DNA of 64,000 bases from Schizochytrium sp. CCTCC M209059 (Eukaryota; Sar; Bigyra; Thraustochytrida; Thraustochytriidae). Every line of letters begins with the position of its first letter. Positions within the stretch are counted from its first letter, which is position 1. The DNA is taken from NCBI GenBank assembly GCA_000818945.1, contig KN805415.1, positions 186,275-250,274 of the forward strand, in the 5' to 3' direction. Both the position numbers and the translations under genes were made by a program. Shown here piece after piece: positions 1 through 9,503 of the stretch. A model generated the notes under the pieces. It saw nothing but the letters and a program-made list of their open reading frames with translations, did not search any database and was not told where the DNA came from.

Positions 1-987
1 GGGCCATAATGCTGGAAATAACGGGCTTGAAGATGCTCTCAAAGCCAGCGTCGTCAAGACCGTCCTTGAGCGGAAAATTCACTGCGTAGTTTTTGCCGTT
101 GCGCGCTCCCGTGTCCGTATAAGCGCCGCTGCCGGGGAAAAAATCACCGTACTTGTGAAAGGAGCAAGTCATGACCCGATTCGTCGTGTAAAACGCCTCC
201 TCGACGCCGTCGCCGTGGTGGATGTCAATGTCAATGTAAAGGACACGAGGATGGTACTTGAGGAGCTCCACAATGGAGAGCACAATGTCGTTGATGTAGC
301 AAAAGCCGGAAGCCTCACCCTTCTTTGCGTGATGCAGACCGCCGGACCAGTTGATGCACACATCAGCTTGGCCGTGGTTTACCTTGATGGCAGCGTCCAG
401 AGAGGCACCGGAGCAGCTCGACATGAAATTATACAGGCCGTCAAAGATGGGGCAGTCCGAGTATGGGCCCACATTGAAGCGGGTCATTTGCTTTTCGAAC
501 TCTTGCTCCGTATCCGGGGAGATGCGTCTGAGAAAGTCCACGTACTCGTGCGTGTGAAAGCGCTCAAGATCCTCAGCGGTGGCATCATGGGGCCGGAGGA
601 CTTCCATCTTGCGGAACATGCCGTACGTGAGCAGGAGATGGTGCGTCAGCTTGAGCCGATGCGGCTTCATCGGGTGGGACGGGCTGTGTATACAGACATT
701 GAGTTCAGCCGGGATGTTTGATGCGTCCGTCAGTGATTCTCTATTCTATTTGTGTTACAATATTATCCATCCATGATGCTCGCACAGGTAGCTCGCTATA
801 GCGCGAGAACACGTTCATGCACTGCCTGCTCGACGGACAGAAGGATTCCATTCATTGATTGATTCATTGATTGATTCGTCGCTCCCAGCACTTACCCATA
901 ATAGTAGGACCCAAATTCTGGTTTATAAAAGTACGCCACGCGCGACTTGCGCTGCGCGGCGGTGGACTGCGATGCAGAAGCCGACAT
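1..987 (-). CDS. Class I histone deacetylase (HDAC3/Rpd3-like), 5' part, two exons
   Basis: Zinc-dependent lysine deacetylase acting on histone tails in the nucleus. It is read on the minus strand as exon 1 at 987-896 and exon 2 from 683 down to position 1, where the window cuts it. Exon 1 starts at the first ATG after an in-frame TGA and encodes the typical N-terminus, ending in VAYFYKPEFGSYYYG. Exon 2 continues directly with PSHPMKPHRL, the family's conserved entry motif. It then shows INWSGGLHHAKK with the catalytic His-His pair (about 325-355), YIDIDIHHGDGVEEAFY with the zinc-binding Asp/His residues (about 195-245), and SFHKYGDFFPGSG (about 130-170). The splice restores one glycine codon and the family alignment exactly. 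The C-terminal third lies outside the window. The family call is secure from the motifs; the HDAC3-versus-HDAC1 subtype is only a guess. The gene is divergent from the TPR gene at 1698. Confidence 0.95.
684..895 (-). other. Spliceosomal intron (212 nt) in the histone deacetylase gene
   Basis: The donor reads GG|GTAAGT (minus strand, 896|895) and the acceptor ACAG|CCC (684|683). Removing 212 nt joins GG to C as a glycine codon (phase 2) and fuses SYYYG to PSHPMKPHRL, as in intact class I HDACs. The retained reading frame contains a stop codon inside this segment, so splicing is needed. It is the only intron I can place in the window with confidence. Confidence 0.9.
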
Positions 988-1697
988 CTCGGCAAGCTCG
1001 GCGAGTTGATTTCACTCTTCTTTCTGTGCTGCCGTGCAACGAGCTATCCAAGTCAGGCAAGGAGATTGGTCCTTGGGCCTGAAGATACGTCAGGGTCAAA
1101 GCAGAAGAAAGGGGAAAAAAGGTGGTTGACACGCGGCGAGCCTTTGGGGCGGTGCGCTTCGTCACTCTCGCGGGAAACCAAACTAAACTCGGGCCTGCGC
1201 GCAAGTTCCTGGCGCGTCTCGGTCGACCTGCCTGCCGACAAGCCCTCGCCGCCCTCGCCGTCCGCGCGCGCCCGCACGCGCACGCTCCCGTGATCTCCGC
1301 GTCGATCTCGATTTGCCGACCGACCAAAAAATTAAAAGTTTTGGACACACACAGACACAGAAAAAAAATAAAAAAATCATAAAAGAACGGATAGAACGCG
1401 AGATGGAACAACAGTAACAAACGGAGGCGCGCAAGTGCGGCATAGCAGCGGTCAAAATTGGATTTTACGGACGCGCAAGTGGGCAAAAGACCGCCGCAGA
1501 GCCCTTCGTGGGTGGCCACGAAAGGGAGCGAGCGCACGGACTGTGCTCTGCGCATTCCAGAGTCGCTCGTGGAGCGGCGCGACCGAGAGATTGTCGCGCG
1601 GTAAATCGAAAACGAAGACCCGAGGAAGGTCGGGTTCGGACGGAGCAAGCCCTGCGCGAGGAAGCGAGCAGACCCGCTTGCGAGGAGGTAAGCAGCC
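988..1697. promoter_or_regulatory. Divergent intergenic region between HDAC and TTC27-like genes
   Basis: About 710 bp separate the two divergent start codons, so both promoters should lie here. An A-rich block at about 1326-1385 sits between GC-rich flanks. Open frames across it are low-complexity Arg/Ala-rich shadows. I see no clear TATA box or other defined element. Confidence 0.45.
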
Positions 1698-2416
1698 ATG
1701 GCGGACACGGCGTCAGACTCGAGCTCCGACGCAGACCTGAACGAGTTCCTGGGGCTTCCGGAGGACTACGAGCTGCCCGATGAGGACGACGGTGACGACG
1801 AGATCGTCAATGGCCAGGACCTCGCGAATGGCAATGGCAAGAAGCGGGGCCTCGGAGTCGCAGATCCCCTGTTTTCGCTGCGTCTCGTCGAGCGCATGAC
1901 CCTCGAAAGCAACGTCGAGGGCCTCGAGCTTATGTTGACCAAGGCCGAAGCCGAGGCGGGAGAACGGCAAGCCCTTGCCGATGACCCAGAGGTCAGGGAC
2001 TTGCAGCTCGAGGTGCTGCGCATGGCTGTGGCATTGGCGCGTGGAGAATTTATTGAGGCTCTTTCTTCGCCAGCTGTGAGCGGCATCTTCGCCCCCGAGG
2101 ACACCAAGGGGTACTCGGTGAGCCGCGTCAAGAATCGCGAGGGCCGATTCTTGCACGAGCGAGTCGTGGAGCACATCGATCAGGGCCTTGGTCCTTGCGT
2201 CGGCCGCAAGAGTTTTAAAGATCCCAGCGTTTCGAGCCCTGAAGATCATGTGAACCAGCGCGCTTTGCGAGCCGTGGCGACCATGTTTGCTGGTATTGCC
2301 TGTCTGCATCTCTTTGTGCAAGCCAATTGGACCGGTCCGCCCGTATCAGAGAGCGCCGTGGAGCCCATGTACCCGCTTCCCTTTTTGCGCAACGTGTACG
2401 ATGGCGCGAATGCCGA

Positions 2417-2451
<35 letters not shown>

Positions 2452-5147
2452 CAGGAGCAGCATCCGACAAGCAGGAACCTGGGGTCAGGTACTTGGAGAC
2501 GGCTCTGTCTGCGCTCGAAGCGGACGCCAAGGCGTCGGCGGCTATTGCTGGCAAGGACACAAGTCGGTTCGAAGAGAATCTCGACGCTTTCCCGCAACTG
2601 CATGCCCGCGCTGCCCTGATGCTGGGCGCCAACGGTGAAGAGGTGTATCGCGACGCCAAGTTTTTGCACTTTTTGCATGTTGCACGCGTGATTCTGCGCG
2701 TGGTGGCTAACCCGACAGTGGCTCCGGGCGCCGTGGATCCGACGGATATGCTCGAGGAGGCCAAGCTCGTCGATGAGGCCGGGGCCGTGATGGACGATGC
2801 CGACTTTGGCGGCGACAGCGACGATGACGAGGCAGGTATCAATATGGCGTCCACGCAAGGCACCCAGGGTGGAGTGAGTAGCAAGCCGCAAGAGGAAATC
2901 GCCTCGAGCGTGCGTAGTGCTCTGCGTCATTTGTTGACTTCCGGATGGTGGGCGGCGCGATCCGCCGTGGTCCATCAGGAAACGCTCGAGGCCAAAGACG
3001 CGGCTGCGCCGAGTCTGGAGCAAGAGGCGGAGCGTGGTTTTCGGCGCACGTTGCGCGCCGTGGATCTCATGTATCCTGATGACAAGCTTCTTCTCGCGAG
3101 CGTGTGGATCGAGTGTGGCGTGGCGCGGCACAAGTTCAAGGCTGCCGATCGTGCCAAGCAAGCGTTTGCCGAGGCCAAGGAGGCGGCTCAGTTGAACATT
3201 CAGATGACTGGCGCTTTGGGCAAGCGTACCAAGTTCCAGCGTCAAGAGAAGACGCAGCTTATCCTCTTGGCAGCCTCGTCAACGACGAAACAGCCTTCTC
3301 CAAGCGAATCAGCGTCTGCTACGACCACAACGCCAGCAGTTACTTCTTCTTCCTCTTCTTCCTCTGCGCCGGTTCCAGTAGAAGGCGAAGAGGATCCATC
3401 GGCAGAGGGAATGGGCCAGACATCTGTTCTTGGCATTCCCAAGATTAAACTCGAGGAAGTGGACGCGGAGACCCCGCTGCATGAGCAAGTTCAGCTGGGC
3501 GCCGAGGTGGACGACGAAGAGGCGCGCATGCGACGCGGAACTCTGAGTCTGTTGGACCAGTGCATCGTCTTGGGACTGTGCATGGACGTGAAGAACAGCT
3601 ACGCAATGGAGGGATTGACCGCAGAGGAGATGTTGGCGTACGTGGAGCGCGTGCTTCAGAGCCCTGAGAACTGGATGGTGTACTCGACGGCGCTCCTGAT
3701 CAAGTCGCAGCTCGAATTTGAGCGGAATAAGACGAAGGAGCGTGCCATCTTGCAAATGCAAGTGCTTGTGGACCAGCAGACGAACCGTCTTACGCCTCTT
3801 CAACCCAAGCAGCGCGACTTGGATGAGGCGGCTCCAGTGACGGAACGTCTTGCATTTCTGCACGCGCTGGCGTGGCCTGCCGTGTGGGAGCTCAAGCGTG
3901 GACTCGCTACACTGTATCGTGAGGTTGGCGCTGCAGGCAGCGCGCTTCAGATTTATGAAGAGGTGCGGCTTTGGGAAGAGGCTGTGGACTGTCTGGTGAT
4001 GATGGAAAAGCGCGCGCGCGCGGAGAAGCTCGTGCGTGAACGATTGGCTGTGCAGCCTTCTGCGCATCTTATGTGCGTCTTGGGTGGCCTGCTGCAGGAC
4101 GAGGACTGGTACCGCAAGGCGTGGGAGTTTAGTGGCAAGCGTCACGCGCGCGCCAAGCGCGAGTGGGCTCTCTTGGCCTTTAATCGCGGGGATTTGCAAG
4201 AGAGTGCTGACCATTTACAAGATGCTCTGCGCATCAATCCTTTGTTTCCGGAGAGCTGGTTCCGTCTTGGCTCGTGCGCCATGCGACTCGAGCAGTGGAA
4301 GTTGGCGCGTACGGCCTTTGCTCATGTGACGCGTCAGGATCCGGATAGCGGTGACTCGTGGGCCAACCTGAGCTCTGTGCTGGTGCAGCTCGGGGACTAC
4401 CCGGCGGCTCTCAAGGCGGTTGCCGAGGCGGTGCGCCAGTCGCGGTCGAACTGGAAGATTTGGGAAAATTACATTTTGCTCGCAGTGAACACGCATCAGT
4501 GGGGCATGGCGATTGACGGCATGAGCAACTTGGTAGATGTGCGCGGGGGAAGTGGCGAGGCCGTGGCAGACATGGTCGACCTGCAGAGTCTGCTCGTTTT
4601 GGTCGACGCGCTTACGCAAAAGAGCGCTGCTGCTGAATCTGGGCATGACGGCGGCGTCAACGAGGAGAAGGAGGATAACAAGGAGCGGGATCCGCACGCG
4701 CCGACTGCCTCTGAGGGAGGCATGAGTGCGGAGCTGACGGCCTCGCTGCGCGCGCAGCTGGAAGCTCTCTTTGAGAAGATGCGTGCCAAGTGCAAGAGCG
4801 AGCCCAACATGTGGAAGGTGATGAGCATCTATTACGAAGGCGTGGGTGATTTGGTTCAGGTACGCGACTGCTTGGTACGGCGCATGCGTTCGCTTATGCA
4901 GCAAGAGGTTGGCTGGGAGCGCGAGGAGCTCAAGGCCGAGCGCATCGTTAGCGTTGCGCAAGATCTTCTCGCGCGTTTTGCGGATCACGCTGAGCGCGAT
5001 CCTGCCCTCGTCTCGGACGCCGCTGCTCGGGAGTCTGCCCTCTCGCAAGCTTCGCAGCTCGCGCGCTCGGTCGTCGACAAGCTCAAAGCCAATGAGGATC
5101 TTCCTGCGACCGTGTACACGCCCCTCGTGGATGACTTGCCGAAATGA
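1698..5147 (+). CDS. TTC27: TTC27-like tetratricopeptide repeat protein
   Basis: A 1149-residue protein of the TTC27/Emw1 family; the yeast member Emw1 is an essential protein linked to cell-wall integrity, and the molecular role is poorly defined. The diagnostic part is a TPR array at about residues 820-950, with units such as AFNRGDLQESADHLQDALRI and WFRLGSCAMRLEQWKLARTA. It is followed by NWKIWENYILLAVNTHQW, which closely resembles the family's WQIWENYILT signature. Residues 1-45 are strongly acidic. A Thr-rich homopolymer at about 240-252 is encoded by an (ACG)n tract, and a Ser-rich linker lies near 540-560. It is longer than animal TTC27 (about 840 residues), mainly through low-complexity inserts. 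The start is the first ATG, in the context GCCATGG. There are no introns. The call rests on the C-terminal half; the N-terminal half is divergent. Confidence 0.87.
2417..2450 (+). repeat. (ACG)n trinucleotide repeat inside the TTC27-like CDS
   Basis: About 11 uninterrupted ACG/GAC units encode a poly-threonine run. It is in frame and likely length-polymorphic. Confidence 0.9.
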
Positions 5148-5294
5148 TGATGATCAATCCCCAACTTACTAACCTGCAACTGTTTTTCTTCTTTTCTATA
5201 CTTTTCCATTTTTCATGCGCAAACCGTGGCCATCTCTCTTGTGCGCTTGCTTGTACGCTTGCTTGTGTGTTTGGCCTTTCAATCTCAATCATTG

Positions 5295-6470
5295 GCAAGA
5301 AAAAATCGGAACGAGTGAACGCGTGCTTGACGTGAGTCCGTGCGTGTGTCCGTGCGTGCGAGACCGGCCCCATCTCCCGTATCGATACGTCGTCAGTTCA
5401 CTCTGGCCTCTGACTTCACAGAGTCGCCTAATCGCTCACATACTCACTCATCTCTGCTGGTGCCAGTGTGGTGCTGCTAGTTGCTGATTTCGTCAGAGCT
5501 TCAAGCGAGCACCTGAGCGAGCTGAGCTAGCTGTACGGCCTGTCTTTGATCAAGTCACCCTCTTCTTCTCCTTCTCGCCCTTCTCTTCTCTTTCTTGGAA
5601 GTTCTCTTCTCTTCACCTCGTTTTTCCTTCTCCCTGGTCCCGATTCCGGTCGCAGTTTGCATCTTGGTCCTGGTTCTCCCCGTCTTGGCCCTGGTTCTAC
5701 CATTCGGTATTTCCGCAAGGCCAACAAGTCCGCGCGCTGCGCTGCTGTCCCGCTTGCTTGCGTGCGTGCTTGCCTGCCCGCGCGCCCGGGCATGCAGACC
5801 CCGAAAACCAGGAACAGACTTTTCCGTCGAGTGGCGGCAGCGGCGGCGTCGAGGCGGAAGTGCAGCAGCAAGAGCAGCAGCAAGAGCAGCAACAAGAGCA
5901 GCAGCAACTTTGACAATAGGAGCAAGAGGAAGAGCACGATCAGGAGAACACGAAGAAAAAAAAGCTGCTTCCGAAGAGCACCTCTTGAGCTCTTTGGAGG
6001 CCTGCGGCCCTCGCTGCATCTGCAAGGAGAGCGTCGCTCACTCGCAGAGCTGGAGGAGGCAGAGGATGCCGACTCTGACGAGGTGCTCATGCACGCAGAT
6101 CAAAATGCTGCTGACCTAAGCAATAAAAATTGAGCAACTCAAGTCGCTCGTGCGCGTCATTGCGTTGGCATGTCAACGACCTTTTTCTAATTTCTTTTCT
6201 GTGCCCTGCACAACATTTCAATCACGACCTACTTTCTTCGCCGTCAAATCAAGCAAAGCAAGCAAGTGACAAGACAACACGAGATGCCAGGTCGAGTCAT
6301 GATGTCTTTGGGTTTTTTCCTATCAAGCTTCCAGTCAAGTCCTCTTCAGTTCTTCGCAGCAATAACGCGGCCAAGTCATATCAAGTCACAATGAGTAGGG
6401 AGAACATATTACTATGCAATGCGCAGTTCTTTTACCCCCACCATTCGTCAACGAGCAAGAAATCGAATTG
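5295..6470 (+). repeat. Tandem duplication copy A (decayed)
   Basis: This block resembles the following block (6470-9480) in order. Positions 5320-5395 match about 6475-6560 (shared CCCCATCTCCCGTATCG). Positions 5625-5700 match about 6915-6990. Positions 5800-5830 match about 7485-7510 (shared GACCCCGAAAACC). Positions 5990-6165 match 7890-8055 inside the live gene. Positions 6160-6470 match 9240-9480 downstream of it. So it is a full gene-plus-flank copy whose coding middle has been lost. The stretch 5148-5294 before it is the 3' flank of the TTC27-like gene and holds nothing else I can recognise. Confidence 0.75.
5960..6240 (+). pseudogene. Collapsed pseudogene of the coiled-coil gene at 7810
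   Basis: Positions about 5990-6165 are near-identical to codons 27-82 of the gene at 7810, sharing for example CTGCGGCCCTCGCT and the stretch encoding ERRSxAELEEAED. Small indels shift the frame and TAA/TGA stops appear (around 6117-6133). At about 6165 similarity jumps from early coding sequence to the live gene's 3' flank near 9245. This implies an internal deletion of about 1.2 kb that removed roughly 80% of the coding region. The start-codon region is also degraded. No protein product is expected. Confidence 0.8.
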
Positions 6471-6493
6471 GGCGAACGTGTGCTTGTCATAGG

Positions 6494-6494
6494 C

Positions 6495-6525
<31 letters not shown>

Positions 6526-6526
6526 G
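6494..6526 (+). repeat. (GTGC)n microsatellite
   Basis: About eight GTGC units. The matching place in copy A (about 5338-5360) has only degenerate units, so it expanded or decayed after the duplication. Confidence 0.9.
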
Positions 6527-6580
6527 GACCAGCCCCATCTCCCGTATCGGCTCAGTCCACTCTCAGAGGCCTCACAAAGT

Positions 6581-6657
6581 CACTCGCTCACTCACTTACT
6601 CACTCACTCACTCACTCACTCACTCACTCACTCACTCACTCACTCACTCACTCACTC
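6581..6657 (+). repeat. (CACT)n microsatellite
   Basis: About 19 near-perfect CACT units. Copy A shows only short degenerate CTCA/CACT remnants near 5435-5455. Confidence 0.9.
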
Positions 6658-6718
6658 CTCGTTCTTCTCTGGCGGGCCACCTAGCCTTCCTGCTACGCTC
6701 GGCGCCGGTGCCGGTGCC

Positions 6719-6719
6719 G

Positions 6720-6769
<50 letters not shown>

Positions 6770-6775
6770 ATGATG
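6719..6775 (+). repeat. (CTG)n followed by (ATG)n
   Basis: About 14 CTG units run directly into five ATG units. Copy A has only GTGCTGCTAG at the matching position (about 5470-5480). Confidence 0.9.
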
Positions 6776-7090
6776 CTTTTGTCAACGCTTCACGCAAGCA
6801 AGTTAGCAAGTAAGCAAGTAAGCAAGCATCTCATCTCATCTTATCTCAAGCTCGCCGCACTGCCTGTCGTCCGGGACGCACGGTTCGTGGGTCCCGGCCG
6901 CTCTCTTCTTCTCTTTCCTTCTCCCCCGGTCCCGTCCCGCGTCTGCATCTCGGTCCTCTTCTCCATCCCGGCGTACATTCCCGTATGTTCTCCTCGCGCC
7001 TCGGGCCTGCCTGCCTCCCCAAGCAAGCAACCTCCGCAGGCCCGAAGAGTTCGCCGTCGCTGTTTGCTCTTTGCCGGGCATCGTTTCGCC

Positions 7091-7404
7091 CGCTTTGCTC
7101 TGCTCTGCTTTGCTTTGCCTCGCTTTGCTTTGCTTTGCGGTGCTTTGCGGTGCTTTGCGTTGCTTTGCTTTGCTTTGGTTTGCTTTGGTTTGCTTTGGTT
7201 TGCTTTGCTTTGGTTTGCTTTGCTTTGGTTTGCTTTGCGGTGCTTTGCGTTGCTTTGGTTTGCTTTGGTTTGCTTTGGTTTGCTTTGCTTTGCGTTGCTT
7301 TGCGTTGCTTTGCGCTGGTTTGCTTTGCTTTGGTTTGCTTTGGTTTGCTTTGCTTCGCTTTGCTCTGCTTTGCTTTGCGTTGCTTTGCTTTGCGTTGCTT
7401 TGCT
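7091..7404 (+). repeat. TTTGC/TTTGG pentanucleotide satellite, about 310 bp
   Basis: An almost uninterrupted mix of GCTTT, GGTTT and GCGTT pentamers. It is open in several frames, giving Leu/Ala/Phe/Cys-rich peptides, and is absent from the matching part of copy A. It lies about 400 bp before the live gene's start. Confidence 0.9.
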
Positions 7405-7688
7405 CCCTCGCTGCTCTAGCGCGACCTAACTGCAGCGCGGTCGCCCTGGCTGCCTGCCCGTGCAGCAGCAGCCGCCGCGGCGGAAAGGCAGACCCCGAAA
7501 ACCGACTTTTCCTTCGTTCGTTCGTTCCGGGCGAGCGGCGGGCGCGGCGGGCGCGGGGCGGGAGCGGCGCGGCGCGGGCCTGCGCGGCGGGAGCAGGCAG
7601 GACGCGCGCCAGGCACGGCGCGCGGCGGGGGCTCGCGGCGGCGGCGAGGGGGCCGGAAGAGCAGCAGCAGGAGCGGCGGTGTCTGTGG

Positions 7689-7766
7689 CAGCACCAGCAC
7701 AAGCACCAGCACCAGCACCAGCACCAGCACCAGCACAAGCGGCACCAGCGGCACCAGCGGCACCAG
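7689..7766 (+). repeat. (CACCAG)n tract in the 5' leader
   Basis: Hexamer repeat ending about 40 bp before the ATG at 7810. In copy A the matching place is a run of AGCAGCAAG units (5860-5905). Confidence 0.85.
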
Positions 7767-7809
7767 AAATTGAAGGTGCAGAGCGAGCAAAAGCTGCTGT
7801 GGCGGCAAG

Positions 7810-9186
7810 ATGGCGGACACGGCCGCGATCCTGCGGAGGGCGACGACGGAGGAGGATCTCGCGCAAGAGGTGCTCTTCGGAGGCCTGCGGCCCTCGCTTC
7901 ATCTGCAAGGAGAGCGTCGCTCGCCCGCAGAGCTGGAGGAGGCAGAGGATGACGACTCTGACGAGGTGTTCATGCAGATCAAAATGCTGCTCATCTCGGC
8001 GATGAATAGTGGGCAACTCAAGTCGCTCGTGCGTGCCATTGCGCTGGCATGGCAGGCAGGATACGACTCGAAGCTTTTGCGCCAGGCGGAACCGCGCATG
8101 ATGCGCAAGGCGCAGGAGGTGCAGCTGGGCCAGGATCTTAAACTTGCCATGGAAAAGCGGAATCGAATCAAGCTAACCGACTGTCTGAACGCGGCGACGG
8201 AGCTGGGGCTAACGGCGGCTGACTTCGAGCTACTTAAAGGCGCCCTGGAGCTCGAACGCGAGCTCGAGGAGGAAATTCGCAAATCGCAAGACGAGGCGCG
8301 GCCCGGACACACAAACAAGATGCAGAACGTGATTGGAGAGCTGCACCGCAAGCTGATTGGACATGATCTAGTGAAACTGCAAGAGACTGTCGTCAGGGAG
8401 GCCGCGAGCGCAGAAGCGTCCATGGCAGATAACGCGAAGCGGCTCTCGAACGCTCTGCGACGTCTGGACAAGTGCAAAGCCATGATTACGAGCTCTTCCA
8501 AGCTGACGGAGCTGCAAGAGCTGCAAGCGCTAATCCACGACGTGAGCCCTCAGAATCAAGAGGCCACCGTGAAGCTGCTTACGGAGCAGGTGGAGAATCT
8601 GCGCGAAGATAACACGCGACTGATGATGACGCTGCGCAGCAGCAGCGGAGGGGCCGTGGTGTATCTTTCGGAAAGTTCGGCGACTGATTCGGCGCTCGAT
8701 GCCGAAGCCGTGGTGGCGGAAGTGAATGAGCTTCGAGCGCGGGTTGCGGAGCTGGAAGAGAATGAAAAGTTTTTCAATGAGCGTGTTGAACAGGCTGCCA
8801 AGTATGGTGCCGAGTGGATGGAGGGCAAGAAGAATTCCGAGATCGAGGAGATTACGACGAAGCTTACCGAGCAGGTCGAGGCAGCCAAGGGCATGTCTGA
8901 GGAAGAAGTGGAACGCACGGTGAAGCGGCGTGTCATGGAAGCACAAAAGAAGGAGCGTCAGGCGAAATTAGCAGCGCTCGAAGGTCTCGAGAAGAATCTG
9001 AACTCACGTCACAATGAGGCGATGGCGCAGCTGCAACGGGAGTACGACGCATTGCTAGCGGATCGCAACGAGGCCTATGCAAGGTTGGAACATTACGATC
9101 AAGAAAGGTATGATCTCACGCTCCAGCTTGAAAACGCTCATGTAAAGATTCGCCAGATGGACAAATTACTTCGTATGCGTGGCTAA
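7810..9186 (+). CDS. Coiled-coil protein of unknown function
   Basis: A 458-residue, charged, mostly helical protein. I do not recognise a named family. Residues 1-60 are a mixed acidic segment (AELEEAEDDDSDE). From about 60 to the end it is rich in Glu, Lys, Arg, Leu and Ala with heptad-like spacing, interrupted near 280-295 by a Ser/Gly stretch. Coiled coils are clearest at about 305-345 (VNELRARVAELEENEKF) and 375-455. There is no signal peptide, membrane segment or catalytic motif. The start is the first ATG, in the strong context CAAGATGGC. The general look fits a cytoskeletal or ciliary scaffold, but that is inference. A collapsed copy of the gene lies just upstream (5960-6240). Confidence 0.85.
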   Translation: MADTAAILRRATTEEDLAQEVLFGGLRPSLHLQGERRSPAELEEAEDDDSDEVFMQIKMLLISAMNSGQLKSLVRAIALAWQAGYDSKLLRQAEPRMMRKAQEVQLGQDLKLAMEKRNRIKLTDCLNAATELGLTAADFELLKGALELERELEEEIRKSQDEARPGHTNKMQNVIGELHRKLIGHDLVKLQETVVREAASAEASMADNAKRLSNALRRLDKCKAMITSSSKLTELQELQALIHDVSPQNQEATVKLLTEQVENLREDNTRLMMTLRSSSGGAVVYLSESSATDSALDAEAVVAEVNELRARVAELEENEKFFNERVEQAAKYGAEWMEGKKNSEIEEITTKLTEQVEAAKGMSEEEVERTVKRRVMEAQKKERQAKLAALEGLEKNLNSRHNEAMAQLQREYDALLADRNEAYARLEHYDQERYDLTLQLENAHVKIRQMDKLLRMRG

Positions 9187-9503
9187 GATTCTTACGCGAG
9201 CGAGAATGTGAGCGCGAGTGTTTCTCTTCTCTTGCTTTCTGATGACGGTGGTCGACAAACTTTTTCTTTTTCTTATCTGTGCCATGAATGAATTTTTTCC
9301 CTTTTTTGGGCCGTCTGACCAAGAAGCAGGCAAGCAAGCAAGCAAGCAAGCAAACAAACAAGTAAACCAAGACAAGTGGCTTGAATGCGTTCAAAAAAAA
9401 AAAAAGACAAACACAAAGAGTAGGGGAAAAATACTATGTAATACGATCTTTTAGCCCGCCCCCTCCCGCCATTCGCTGTCGGGTTAGGACAAGGTTCACT
9501 TTC
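9187..9503. other. 3' intergenic region between convergent genes
   Basis: 317 bp between the stop codons of the coiled-coil gene (+) and PUFA synthase subunit C (-), so it carries both 3' ends. It holds (CAAG)n at about 9331-9352 and an A13 run near 9391-9403. It resembles 6165-6470, the end of duplication copy A. No gene is seen. Confidence 0.6.

Larger units (their letters stand above)
6470..7809 (+). repeat. Tandem duplication copy B: upstream region of the live coiled-coil gene
   Basis: This is the 5' flank of the gene at 7810. It matches copy A (5295-5960) but is inflated by simple repeats. No gene is visible here; the long open frames are translations of the repeats. The promoter of the live gene must lie in it, most likely in the non-repeat parts at about 6830-7085 and 7405-7690. 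Confidence 0.6.

Noticed and set aside
155..721. 188-codon open frame on the plus strand
   Set aside because: Antisense to the histone deacetylase; the minus strand carries the unmistakable HDAC motifs.
923..1708. 261-codon open frame on the minus strand
   Set aside because: It overlaps the HDAC first exon in another frame and the promoter region; Arg/Ser/Ala-rich with no domain.
6419..7429. 336-codon open frame through the repeat block
   Set aside because: It mostly translates CACT, CTG and TTTGC repeats into Thr/His/Ser, Leu and Ala/Leu/Cys/Phe runs; not a plausible protein.
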